Of a stretch of 64,000 bases of DNA, positions 19,471 to 26,498 are shown piece after piece; position 1 is the first letter of the stretch; every line of letters begins with the position of its first letter. The stretch is from NCBI GenBank assembly GCA_029261035.1, contig JAJDCD010000010.1:124001-188000 (forward strand), in the 5' to 3' direction. The DNA comes from Candidatus Omnitrophota bacterium (GTDB taxonomy: Bacteria > Omnitrophota > Omnitrophia > Omnitrophales > JACROU01). Made by a program: the position numbers and the translations under genes. The notes under the pieces are model-generated. The model did no database searches, was not told where the DNA came from, and saw only the letters and a program-made list of their open reading frames with translations.

Positions 19471-20229
19471 TTACTCTTTCAAAAATCCGAAAAGTTCTTT
19501 TGTGATATCTCGATTCATTTCTGCGATAGATTGTGTGAGAGGAATATTTTGAGGGCATACCTGAACACAATTTTGAGCATTACCACAATCTTGAGCTCCT
19601 CCAGAAACCATCAAAGATCGGGTTCTCTCTGAAGCATTTCTTTTTCCCGTAGGATGCGCATTAAATAAAACTGCTTGGCTGATAGCTGCAGGACCAATAA
19701 ATGCAGATTGAGGGTTATATTGAGGGCATGCTTCTAAACAACATCCACAAGTCATACACTTAGATAATTCATAGCGATACTGAGCTTCTTTAGGAGACAT
19801 ACGAGGCCCTGGGCCTAAATCATAAGTCCCATCAACAGGCACCCAAGCTTTTACCTTCTTTAAGCTTTCAAACATAGAAGACCGGTTCACAACCAAATCA
19901 CGAACCAAAGGAAATTTACTCATTGGCTCAATGCGAAGGGGATGCTCTAACTTATCTACCAACGCGGTACAGCTTTGACGCACTCTTCCATTAATCACCA
20001 TCGTACAAGCGCCACACACTTCTTCCAAACAATTCTGCTCCCAACAAACTGGAGTCGTCTTCATTCCTTCTTTCGTTTGAGGTTTTTTCCTAATCTCCAT
20101 CAAACAGCTAATCACATTCATTCCTGGCCGATATTTCAAGCTAAACGTTTCCCAGCGAGCAGGACTGTTAGGCCCTTCTTGACGTTTTATTTTAATTTCA
20201 ATATCTTCACGCTTAATCGTCTGGTTCAC
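19471..20229 (-). CDS. sdhB: Succinate dehydrogenase/fumarate reductase iron-sulfur subunit
   Basis: 252 residues from GTG 20229, preceded by AAAGGA; longer in-frame starts would run into a repeat. Carries the three cluster motifs: a [2Fe-2S] site (CCWEQNCLEEVCGACTM with a downstream Cys in RQSCTALVD), a [4Fe-4S] site (CMTCGCCLEACPQYN) and the second ferredoxin site (NAQNCVQVCPQNIP). Passes electrons from the SdhA flavin to the quinone site in SdhC. The order C-A-B and the sequence style fit the Bacillus/Wolinella class with a single diheme membrane subunit. The direction (succinate oxidation or fumarate reduction) cannot be read from the sequence; the surrounding oxidative TCA genes favour succinate oxidation. 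Confidence 0.93.
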   Translation of the reverse strand: MNQTIKREDIEIKIKRQEGPNSPARWETFSLKYRPGMNVISCLMEIRKKPQTKEGMKTTPVCWEQNCLEEVCGACTMVINGRVRQSCTALVDKLEHPLRIEPMSKFPLVRDLVVNRSSMFESLKKVKAWVPVDGTYDLGPGPRMSPKEAQYRYELSKCMTCGCCLEACPQYNPQSAFIGPAAISQAVLFNAHPTGKRNASERTRSLMVSGGAQDCGNAQNCVQVCPQNIPLTQSIAEMNRDITKELFGFLKE

Positions 20230-20235
20230 TTTATT

Positions 20236-20277
20236 CCTTTGTCTATTAGCGTTTAGCGTAGAGCGTAGAGCGGATAG
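20236..20277. repeat. Short repeat upstream of sdhB
   Basis: On the minus strand CTATCCGCTCTACGCTCTACGC...CTAAACGCTAATAGACAAAGG. The same sequence with slightly different 7-bp internal repetition lies at 22763-22805, immediately upstream of sdhC. In both cases its end supplies the Shine-Dalgarno AAAGGA for the next start codon. A fragment of another common repeat style (CTCACCTTACCTTCTCCC...GGGGAGAG) follows at 20287-20317. Confidence 0.7.
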
Positions 20278-20339
20278 AATCACCCACTCACCTTACCTTC
20301 TCCCGATCGGGGAGAGAAAAAAACAAAGGCTCACTCTTC

Positions 20340-20364
20340 ACTAAATACGCGTAGCGTATTTAGT
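20340..20364. terminator. Palindrome over the sdhA stop codon
   Basis: ACTAAATACGC (20340-20350) and GCGTATTTAGT (20354-20364) are perfect inverted arms with a 3-nt loop; the sdhA TAA is 20360-20362. There is no U-tract, so it may stabilise the upstream message or attenuate and need not terminate it. Confidence 0.5.
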
Positions 20365-22105
20365 ACTTTCTCTCTTTAGGTTTAACCAAAGAGGTGTCTA
20401 CTTCTTCATAAGTAATCACAGGCCCTTCAGGCGTATAAGAAGCAAGGGTCGTTTTTAAAAAATTCTTATCATCTCTTTTTGGAAACTCGGGTTTATAATG
20501 AGACCCTCTGCTTTCATTTCTTAACAAAGCTCCTTTGACAATAGCCTGCGCTATCGAGATCATATTTCCCAGTTGACGCGTAAATTGAAGAGGCTGATTC
20601 ATCCACTCCGAAACATCGCTGACATTAACTTGTTTATAACGCTCTTGTAGCTCTTTTAATTTTTGTTCTGTTTTTTCTAAATCTTTATTATTCCTAACAA
20701 CCGTAACATTCTTAGTCATCCAATCTGCCATTTCTTCCCAAATCACATATGGATTTTCTTTACCTCTTAATGTAAGTAGTCTTTCATTCGCATCCTGCTC
20801 TTTCTTAACTTGTTGTCCTGCCAACTTAGAAACCTCAGCATCCACATCGCCCTCAAGGCCACTCAAGTATTCTCCAGCTGTCTTAGCAGAAACTTCACCT
20901 CCATAAAAACAAGATAAAAGAGAATTCGCTCCCAATCGATTCGCTCCATGATATTGATAATCACATTCCCCAGCAGCTAAAAGCCCTTGCACATTCGTCA
21001 TGTGATTCTGGTCAATATAAATCCCCCCCATCGAATAATGAACCGAAGGGAAAATTTTCATCGGAACTTTTGTTGGATCTTCCCCAACAAATTTTTCATA
21101 AATATGCAAGATTCCACCTAAACGCTCCATGAGAAAATCGTGCGGTAAATGAGAGACATCTAAATAAACCTGATCCTCTCCATCAATCCCCAAATTCATT
21201 TCTCGGCAAACTTTAAAAATAGCTCGTGTCGCAATATCTCGAGGAACCAAATTTCCATAATCGGGATACATCTCTTCTAAAAAGTACCAGCGCTCTCCAT
21301 TTTTATAGGTCCAAACACGTCCCCCATCCCCTCTTGCAGATTCGGACATCAACCTATTTTTATCTTTACCAGGAATGGCTGTTGGATGCACCTGAATAAA
21401 CTCTCCGTTAGCATAATGAACACCTTGTTGATATACAGCCCCTGCAGCACTACCCGTACAAGCAACAGAGTTCGTGCTACGACCATAAATAAGTCCACAA
21501 CCCCCCGTAGCAAGAATCACTGCCCCTGATTTGAATGCCTGGACTTCCATATTATTCAAGTTCATTGCTACTATGCCGCGACACACTTGTTTGTCATCCA
21601 TGATTGTGGATAAAAATTCCCAACCTTCAAATTTTCGAACCTTTCCTTCAACTTCAAATCGACGAACTTGTTCGTCCAATGCATAAAGTAACTGCTGTCC
21701 TGTTGTCGCTCCAGAAAAAGCGGTTCGATGAAATTTAGTTCCTCCAAAACGACGAAAATCTAAAAGCCCTTCTGGAGTTCTGTTAAATGGAACGCCCATC
21801 CGATCCAGCATATCAATATAATGAGGTGCTTTCTCACACATTCCTTTAACCAAAGCCTGGTTGGCTAAATAATCTCCACCATAAAGTGTTTCTTCAAAAT
21901 GAATTTGAGGAGAATCCCCTTCACCCTTTGTATTGACCGCTGCATTCATTCCACCTTGAGCACAAGCAGAATGAGAACGCTTTACCGGTACAATAGAAAA
22001 TAAATCTACGTGATAACCGGCCTCCGCCAGCTTGATCACAGCCATTAAACCTGCAAGGCCTCCGCCAACAACAATTACTTTTTTCTTCAAACTAACTTCT
22101 GCCAT
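20360..22105 (-). CDS. sdhA: Succinate dehydrogenase/fumarate reductase flavoprotein subunit
   Basis: 581 residues. FAD-binding N-terminus (KVIVVGGGLAGLMAVIKLAE), the covalent-FAD histidine region (RSHSACAQGGMNAA), substrate-site segments (HRTAFSGATTGQQLLYAL, FIQVHPTAIPG, SESARGDGGRVW) with the catalytic Arg region (PRDIATRAI), and the capping and C-terminal helical domain (YSMGGIYIDQNHMTN, GECDYQYHGANRLGANSLLS). Oxidises succinate to fumarate at the cytoplasmic membrane face. It starts 17 bp after sdhC. Full length, no missing key residue seen. Confidence 0.96.
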   Translation of the reverse strand: MAEVSLKKKVIVVGGGLAGLMAVIKLAEAGYHVDLFSIVPVKRSHSACAQGGMNAAVNTKGEGDSPQIHFEETLYGGDYLANQALVKGMCEKAPHYIDMLDRMGVPFNRTPEGLLDFRRFGGTKFHRTAFSGATTGQQLLYALDEQVRRFEVEGKVRKFEGWEFLSTIMDDKQVCRGIVAMNLNNMEVQAFKSGAVILATGGCGLIYGRSTNSVACTGSAAGAVYQQGVHYANGEFIQVHPTAIPGKDKNRLMSESARGDGGRVWTYKNGERWYFLEEMYPDYGNLVPRDIATRAIFKVCREMNLGIDGEDQVYLDVSHLPHDFLMERLGGILHIYEKFVGEDPTKVPMKIFPSVHYSMGGIYIDQNHMTNVQGLLAAGECDYQYHGANRLGANSLLSCFYGGEVSAKTAGEYLSGLEGDVDAEVSKLAGQQVKKEQDANERLLTLRGKENPYVIWEEMADWMTKNVTVVRNNKDLEKTEQKLKELQERYKQVNVSDVSEWMNQPLQFTRQLGNMISIAQAIVKGALLRNESRGSHYKPEFPKRDDKNFLKTTLASYTPEGPVITYEEVDTSLVKPKERKY

Positions 22106-22122
22106 TTTCTCTAATTCCTTTT

Positions 22123-22758
22123 TTAACCTCTAACAACAATAATTGATTGTAACGCCATAGCAAACAAAGCAAAACCAATCACACTAAAAATAATTCCTGA
22201 AATTCGCTGTGATTTTTTCCCAATTGTAATTCCCCATGTAATACAGAATAACCAAAGCCCATTCGCAAAATGAAACATGGTTGCAACGAGACCCACAACA
22301 TAAAACGAAAAAATCCATGGAACTCTCATAGACCTTCTCACCGCTTCGTAATTAACTTCAAAATGAAATACTTCACTCGCAATTCGGAAATCCCAAATAT
22401 GATATGCGATAAAAGCAAGAGCAATAAGCCCAGAAACACGCTGAAGAAAATAAAACCAGTTTTTAGCATAACCATAGCTCTTCAAATTTAAAGAGCTGGT
22501 ATAGCAAATATAAATCCCATAGACTGCGTGCAAAAAGATAGGTAGTCCAATAAAGGTAATCTCGATAGGAATTAAGTAAGGAAGACTGCGAAGCAGATTA
22601 ATAACACCATTGTAAGCTTCAGGACCTTTAAGGATAAATGCGTTAGCAATCATATGCTCTACAAGAAAAATAGAGACTGGAAACACCCCTAAAAGAGAGT
22701 GTATGCGTCGTAAGTAAAAATGTTTAACATCTATTTTTTCTGCAACAGATTCAGACAT
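22123..22758 (-). CDS. sdhC: Succinate dehydrogenase cytochrome b subunit
   Basis: 211 residues with five predicted transmembrane helices (first around LLGVFPVSIFLVEHMIANAF, last around IIFSVIGFALFAMALQSIIV). Type B subunit of the Bacillus/Wolinella class, which ligands two b hemes with histidines on helices I-IV (RIHSLLG, VEHMI, LHAVYG, AYHIWD, MFHFANG are the candidate residues). Anchors SdhAB and reduces menaquinone. First gene of sdhCAB, with AAAGGA before the ATG at 22758 supplied by the upstream repeat at 22763-22805. Confidence 0.92.
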   Translation of the reverse strand: MSESVAEKIDVKHFYLRRIHSLLGVFPVSIFLVEHMIANAFILKGPEAYNGVINLLRSLPYLIPIEITFIGLPIFLHAVYGIYICYTSSLNLKSYGYAKNWFYFLQRVSGLIALAFIAYHIWDFRIASEVFHFEVNYEAVRRSMRVPWIFSFYVVGLVATMFHFANGLWLFCITWGITIGKKSQRISGIIFSVIGFALFAMALQSIIVVRG

Positions 22759-22762
22759 GAGG

Positions 22763-22805
22763 TCCTTTGTCTATTAGCGGATAGCGTTTAGCGTAGAGCG
22801 GATAG
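22763..22805. repeat. Short repeat upstream of sdhC
   Basis: On the minus strand CTATCCGCTCTACGCTAAACG...CTATCCGCTAATAGACAAAGG; second copy of the element at 20236-20277, again ending at the Shine-Dalgarno. Confidence 0.7.
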
Positions 22806-22842
22806 GAAAACACTATTCCTTTGTCATAAAAATACAAGAAAA

Positions 22843-22949
22843 TGTCATTGCGAGGTGTCATTCAAGGAGCCGTGGCAATCTCGGATGATGATTGTCACCA
22901 TTACCCCTGAGATTGCCGCAGCTCTTTTGTCACACACTTCGCAATGACA
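22843..22949. repeat. GCAAT-type palindromic element
   Basis: Starts TGTCATTGCGAGG, holds GGAGCCGTGGCAATCTC and its inverted partner GAGATTGCCGCAGCTC, and ends CGCAATGACA, 8 bp before the mdh stop. Same family as 17593-17697 and 62929-63032. Such TCATTGCGAG elements are widespread non-autonomous bacterial repeats; no transposase is nearby. Confidence 0.75.
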
Positions 22950-22957
22950 AGCACTTC

Positions 22958-23911
22958 TTAAGCGAGAACAGCTATGAGTTCTTTTACATGCGATGCTGAA
23001 GTTTGAAGAGCTTCTAATGAGTTCGGCTCCAACTTCAACTCAATCACTTCTTTCACGCCTGAACGATCCAACCGTACAGGAACACCACAATACAAATCTT
23101 TAATACCATAAGCATCTTTGACCAAAGCACAACAAGGAAGAATTCGACCGGAGTCATTTAAAATAGCTTCGACCATGGCAACAGCAGAAGCGGAAGGAGC
23201 ATAATAAGCACTTCCTGTTTTTAAATAATTAACAATCTCAATACCACCGTTACGAGTACGATCATTTATTTCTTCTATTTTTTCTGCTGGTAATAATTGA
23301 GTAATTGGAATTCCATTCACAGTAGAGTATTCTGGCACAGGCACCATTGAATCCCCATGCCCACCGAGCACCATAGCACAAACATCTTTAGGAGATACCC
23401 CAAGTTCCATCGCAATAAAAGAAGCATAACGTGAGGAATCCAAAACACCCGCCATTCCCACGACACGAGAAGCCTCAAAACCAGAACGTTGCCATGCAAT
23501 ATACGTCATCACATCCAGTGGATTACTAACCACAACAAGAATGCTCTTCGGAGAAGTCTTTACTACTTCAGAAACAACTCCACCCACAATATCCGCATTC
23601 TTCTTTAATAAATCGTCACGACTCATTCCTGGCTTTCTCGCTAAACCTGCTGTAATCACCACAATATCGGAATCTTTAGTAAGCGCATAATCATTCGACC
23701 CTACGATCTTAGCATCAAAACCTTCAATGGGAGCAGACTCCATCATATCCAAAGCTTTTCCTTGAGGAACTCCATCAACAATATCCACTAGAACAACATC
23801 TGCTAAATCTTTTTCGACAATACGTTGAGCTGCTGTAGCGCCTACAAAGCCAGCGCCCACAACTGTAACTTTAGGTCTTTTACCTGTAATTTCTGGAAAT
23901 GTTTTAATCAC
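22958..23911 (-). CDS. mdh: Malate dehydrogenase (LDH-like type)
   Basis: 317 residues. NAD-binding [12 protein letters not shown], followed by [12 protein letters not shown] with the Asp that selects NAD over NADP. Active-site segments: [17 protein letters not shown] (substrate loop with Arg residues), [17 protein letters not shown] (Asn, substrate Arg further on) and [15 protein letters not shown] with the catalytic His. The MSRDD loop with two arginines is the malate-specific form of the LDH/MDH superfamily. GTG start at 23911 with AAAGGAT seven bases upstream. Converts malate to oxaloacetate. Lies between icd and sdhC, each separated by a repeat-filled gap. Confidence 0.95.
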   Translation of the reverse strand: MIKTFPEITGKRPKVTVVGAGFVGATAAQRIVEKDLADVVLVDIVDGVPQGKALDMMESAPIEGFDAKIVGSNDYALTKDSDIVVITAGLARKPGMSRDDLLKKNADIVGGVVSEVVKTSPKSILVVVSNPLDVMTYIAWQRSGFEASRVVGMAGVLDSSRYASFIAMELGVSPKDVCAMVLGGHGDSMVPVPEYSTVNGIPITQLLPAEKIEEINDRTRNGGIEIVNYLKTGSAYYAPSASAVAMVEAILNDSGRILPCCALVKDAYGIKDLYCGVPVRLDRSGVKEVIELKLEPNSLEALQTSASHVKELIAVLA

Positions 23912-23927
23912 AATATATCCTTTACCT

Positions 23928-24048
23928 AATTAAAAGCTAAAAAGTCAAAAGTAAAAAACATAATTCAAAGCTCAAATCCAAATACTTATTTGGTCTTTAA
24001 ATTTTTTAATTTTAAACTATAGCTTTTACTTTTTACTTTTAAATCTTT
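23928..24048. repeat. AT-rich long inverted repeat (between icd and mdh)
   Basis: Left arm TAAAAGCTAAAAAGTCAAAA... and right arm ...ATAGCTTTTACTTTTTACTT, with a central perfect hairpin CCAAATA-CT-TATTTGG. Same family as the arms at 17533 and 17698 and the element at 49427. Confidence 0.7.
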
Positions 24049-24054
24049 ACTTCT

Positions 24055-25152
24055 TCAACCTTCTTGAACTTTTCTGGCAATGGCTTCTGCCATTTCTTGT
24101 GTTCCTACAATTGTTGGGTCATTACGATCCTCTTTAAGATCGTAAGTCACTTCTTTTCCTTCACGAATAATATCTGCAACTGCTTTTTCTAAACGCGCCG
24201 CAGCTTCTGCTTCACCCATATATTCCAACATCAATTTTCCTGAAAGAATCAAAGCCGTTGGATTTACTTTATTTAAACCTTTATATTTTGGAGCAGAACC
24301 ATGAGTTGCTTCAAAAATAGCGCCAAACTCTCCAATATTACCTCCAGGAGCAACTCCCAAACCACCCACCAAACCAGCGCAAAGATCCGAAAGGATATCT
24401 CCATAAAGATTAGGAAGTACAAGAACATCATATTCTTCAGGTTTCTGAACGAGTTGCATACACATGTTGTCTACAATACGTTCTTCAAATTCGATATCGT
24501 TATAATCTTTAGCAACTTGCTCTGCAACTTCCAAGAAAAGACCATCTGAAAATTTCATAATGTTTGCTTTATGAACCGCAGTCACCTTCTTACGCTTCAT
24601 TTTTCGAGCTGTTTCAAAAGCAAATCGAACAATTCGTTCTGATCCGGAAACTGTAATGGGTTTAATACTAATGCCCGCGTCAGCTCCAATCTTTTTCCCA
24701 TCATAGAGTGCTGCTATTTCATCAATCAGCTTAAGAGCTTCTTTGGTTCCCTTTTGGAACTCAATCCCTGCATATAAATCCTCGGTATTTTCACGCACAA
24801 TCACTAAATCAATATCATCATACCGACTGCTAACACCCTCATACGTTTTACAAGGACGAAGACAAGCGTATAAATCAAACTCTTTTCTCAACGCAACATT
24901 CACAGAGCGAAAACCTTTTCCTACAGGAGTTGTAATAGGTGCTTTAATCGCTAGCTTATTTTTCCTAATAGACGCTAATGTTTTCTCAGGAAGTGGCGTT
25001 CCCTCTGTTTCCATCACATCCACACCTGCTTCTTGTATATCCCAATTAATTTTAACGCCTGTTGCATCTAAACACTTTTTAGTGGCTTCTGCCAATTCTG
25101 GCCCTGTACCATCCCCAGTAATCAATGTAATATCATATGTTTTGTCCGACAT
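24055..25152 (-). CDS. icd: Isocitrate dehydrogenase (isocitrate/isopropylmalate family)
   Basis: 365 residues. [13 protein letters not shown] at the start, [20 protein letters not shown] with the serine and arginines that bind isocitrate, [14 protein letters not shown], then [13 protein letters not shown] with metal-binding aspartates, and [12 protein letters not shown] near the end. The KY pair after HGSAP sits where E. coli IDH has Lys344-Tyr345, residues that favour NADP; NAD enzymes usually have Asp there, so NADP use is a reasonable inference despite a length closer to NAD-type homologues. Produces 2-oxoglutarate. AGGAG before the ATG. First gene of the TCA-cycle cluster. Confidence 0.9.
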   Translation of the reverse strand: MSDKTYDITLITGDGTGPELAEATKKCLDATGVKINWDIQEAGVDVMETEGTPLPEKTLASIRKNKLAIKAPITTPVGKGFRSVNVALRKEFDLYACLRPCKTYEGVSSRYDDIDLVIVRENTEDLYAGIEFQKGTKEALKLIDEIAALYDGKKIGADAGISIKPITVSGSERIVRFAFETARKMKRKKVTAVHKANIMKFSDGLFLEVAEQVAKDYNDIEFEERIVDNMCMQLVQKPEEYDVLVLPNLYGDILSDLCAGLVGGLGVAPGGNIGEFGAIFEATHGSAPKYKGLNKVNPTALILSGKLMLEYMGEAEAAARLEKAVADIIREGKEVTYDLKEDRNDPTIVGTQEMAEAIARKVQEG

Positions 25153-25164
25153 CTTAAGTCTCCT

Positions 25165-25232
25165 AATTCTATAAATTTAAAAGTTTAAAGTGAAAATTCA
25201 AAAGCATAATTCAAAATTTAAATACTCTTGTT
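25165..25232. repeat. Partial AT-rich repeat upstream of icd
   Basis: TTTAAAAGTTTAAAGTGAAAA... CAAAAGCATAATTCAAAATT matches one arm of the AT-rich family; the second arm is not recognisable. It occupies the icd leader side of the divergent gap with the suhB-like gene. Confidence 0.5.
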
Positions 25233-25259
25233 GAAAAACCTATTTCTTTACTCTATAGA
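25231..25259 (+). promoter_or_regulatory. Putative promoter of the inositol monophosphatase-family gene
   Basis: TTGAAA (25231-25236), a 17-bp spacer and TATAGA (25254-25259). A small hairpin (AGATCAAG/TTTGATCT, about 25317-25335) ends just before AAAAGGAG, so it could mask the ribosome site. Confidence 0.5.
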
Positions 25260-25358
25260 TTCATCTAAAATAGTGAATTCAATCTTAAGTAAGCAGTCTA
25301 TAAAGCTATTCACACAGATCAAGACCTTTGATCTTATCAAAAGGAGAGTCCCCTTTCA

Positions 25359-26162
25359 ATGGTTTCTTCACAAAAAACCCTTTTAAATCAATGCAAAAAA
25401 ACCATGGTGCAAGCCCTAAAATCCTCCGGGAAAATACTAAAGAAGAACCTAACCGTAAAAAAGCACATTAAGGACAAGGGAAACGCTGGAATCGATATCG
25501 TGACTCAAGTGGATCTTAAGTCAGAGAAGAACATTATCGGACTCATTTCAAAGGCATTTCCTAACCACGCCATTCTAGCAGAGGAATCCAAAGCACAAGA
25601 CGGAGATGATTATAAATGGATCATAGATCCCCTGGACGGCACTCTTAATTATTCCCATGGATTCCCTAACACAACCGTATCTATTGCTCTAGAGCATAAA
25701 GGAAAGATCCTTATGGGAGGCGTTTACGACCCATTCAGAGACGAGCTATTCTTTGCCCAAAAAGGAAATGGCTCTTTTCTAAATGGCAAAAAAATTCACG
25801 TATCTTCCACCCCCAAACTCAACCGCTCTCTTCTCTGCACAGGATTTCCCTACGACTTAAGGGTAGGCAACAACGCAAACAAATATCTGAAAATATTTAA
25901 GAAATTCCTACTCTCATCTCAAGCAGTCCGAAGATGCGGATCCGCAGCAATGGATCTAAGTTACCTCGCCTGCGGACGCTTCGATGGTTTCTGGGAGCTC
26001 AAACTAAAACCGTGGGACACCGCAGCAGCAGTCCTCATCGTCCAAGAAGCCGGCGGAAAAGTCACAACCTACAGCGGCAAACCTTTTTCCATTTACCAAA
26101 ACGAACTCCTAGCCTCAAACGGAAAAATCCACACAGAAATGAAAAAACACGTCCGCCCTTAA
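25359..26162 (+). CDS. suhB: Inositol monophosphatase family phosphatase
   Basis: 267 residues, standard length. All three signature regions are present: ILAEES (metal-binding Glu), WIIDPLDGTLNYSHGFP (Asp-Pro-Leu-Asp-Gly-Thr, two metal aspartates) and ELKLKPWDTAAAVLIVQEAGG (C-terminal metal Asp in WD). It is a Mg-dependent phosphomonoesterase acting on myo-inositol 1-phosphate or related sugar phosphates, or nucleotide substrates such as PAP or FBP. The substrate cannot be chosen from sequence alone, and the SuhB name is by similarity. Monocistronic on the plus strand, AAGGAG 12 bases before the ATG. Confidence 0.85.
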   Translation: MVSSQKTLLNQCKKTMVQALKSSGKILKKNLTVKKHIKDKGNAGIDIVTQVDLKSEKNIIGLISKAFPNHAILAEESKAQDGDDYKWIIDPLDGTLNYSHGFPNTTVSIALEHKGKILMGGVYDPFRDELFFAQKGNGSFLNGKKIHVSSTPKLNRSLLCTGFPYDLRVGNNANKYLKIFKKFLLSSQAVRRCGSAAMDLSYLACGRFDGFWELKLKPWDTAAAVLIVQEAGGKVTTYSGKPFSIYQNELLASNGKIHTEMKKHVRP

Positions 26163-26322
26163 CCTCGACGCCCGATGCGAATCCTCCAAACTTTTTGGAG
26201 GATCCTAAATCCACTTTCACCCTTCATTTTGCAAATAACGCTTTTATCCCAATCAAACGTAAAATCGCCAACAACAAACAAGCGTTTCGTTATGAATAAC
26301 ATAATGAAACACCCTAAACCAA

Positions 26323-26357
26323 GAAAGCCAGAGCTGCTCGATGCAGCTCTGGCTTTC
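26323..26357. terminator. Perfect 15-bp hairpin between convergent genes
   Basis: GAAAGCCAGAGCTGC (26323-26337), loop TCGAT, GCAGCTCTGGCTTTC (26343-26357). Very stable, without a long U-tract on either side; may stop or pause transcription from both sides. The gap 26163-26498 holds this hairpin, the compound hairpin at 26393 and no recognisable gene. Confidence 0.6.
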
Positions 26358-26392
26358 AACCCTCTAACACCCACCACCGTGGTTAACTTAAA

Positions 26393-26478
26393 GGAAAATG
26401 GAAAGGTCCCGCCGCGAGTTCACAAAAATCGCTTCACAATTTTTGTGCTGTCTGAGCGCCGGGACCTTTTCATTTTCC
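26393..26478. repeat. Compound hairpin, copy 2 (conserved internal loop)
   Basis: Outer stem GGAAAATGGAAAGGTCCCG (from 26393) pairs with CGGGACCTTTTCATTTTCC (to 26478). Inner stem CACAAAAAT (26421-26429) pairs with ATTTTTGTG (26439-26447). The internal loop GCGAGTT / CTGTCTGAGC is identical to that at 14617-14730, though outer stems differ completely in sequence. Confidence 0.75.
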
Positions 26479-26498
26479 AACAACCAAAAAATATATTC

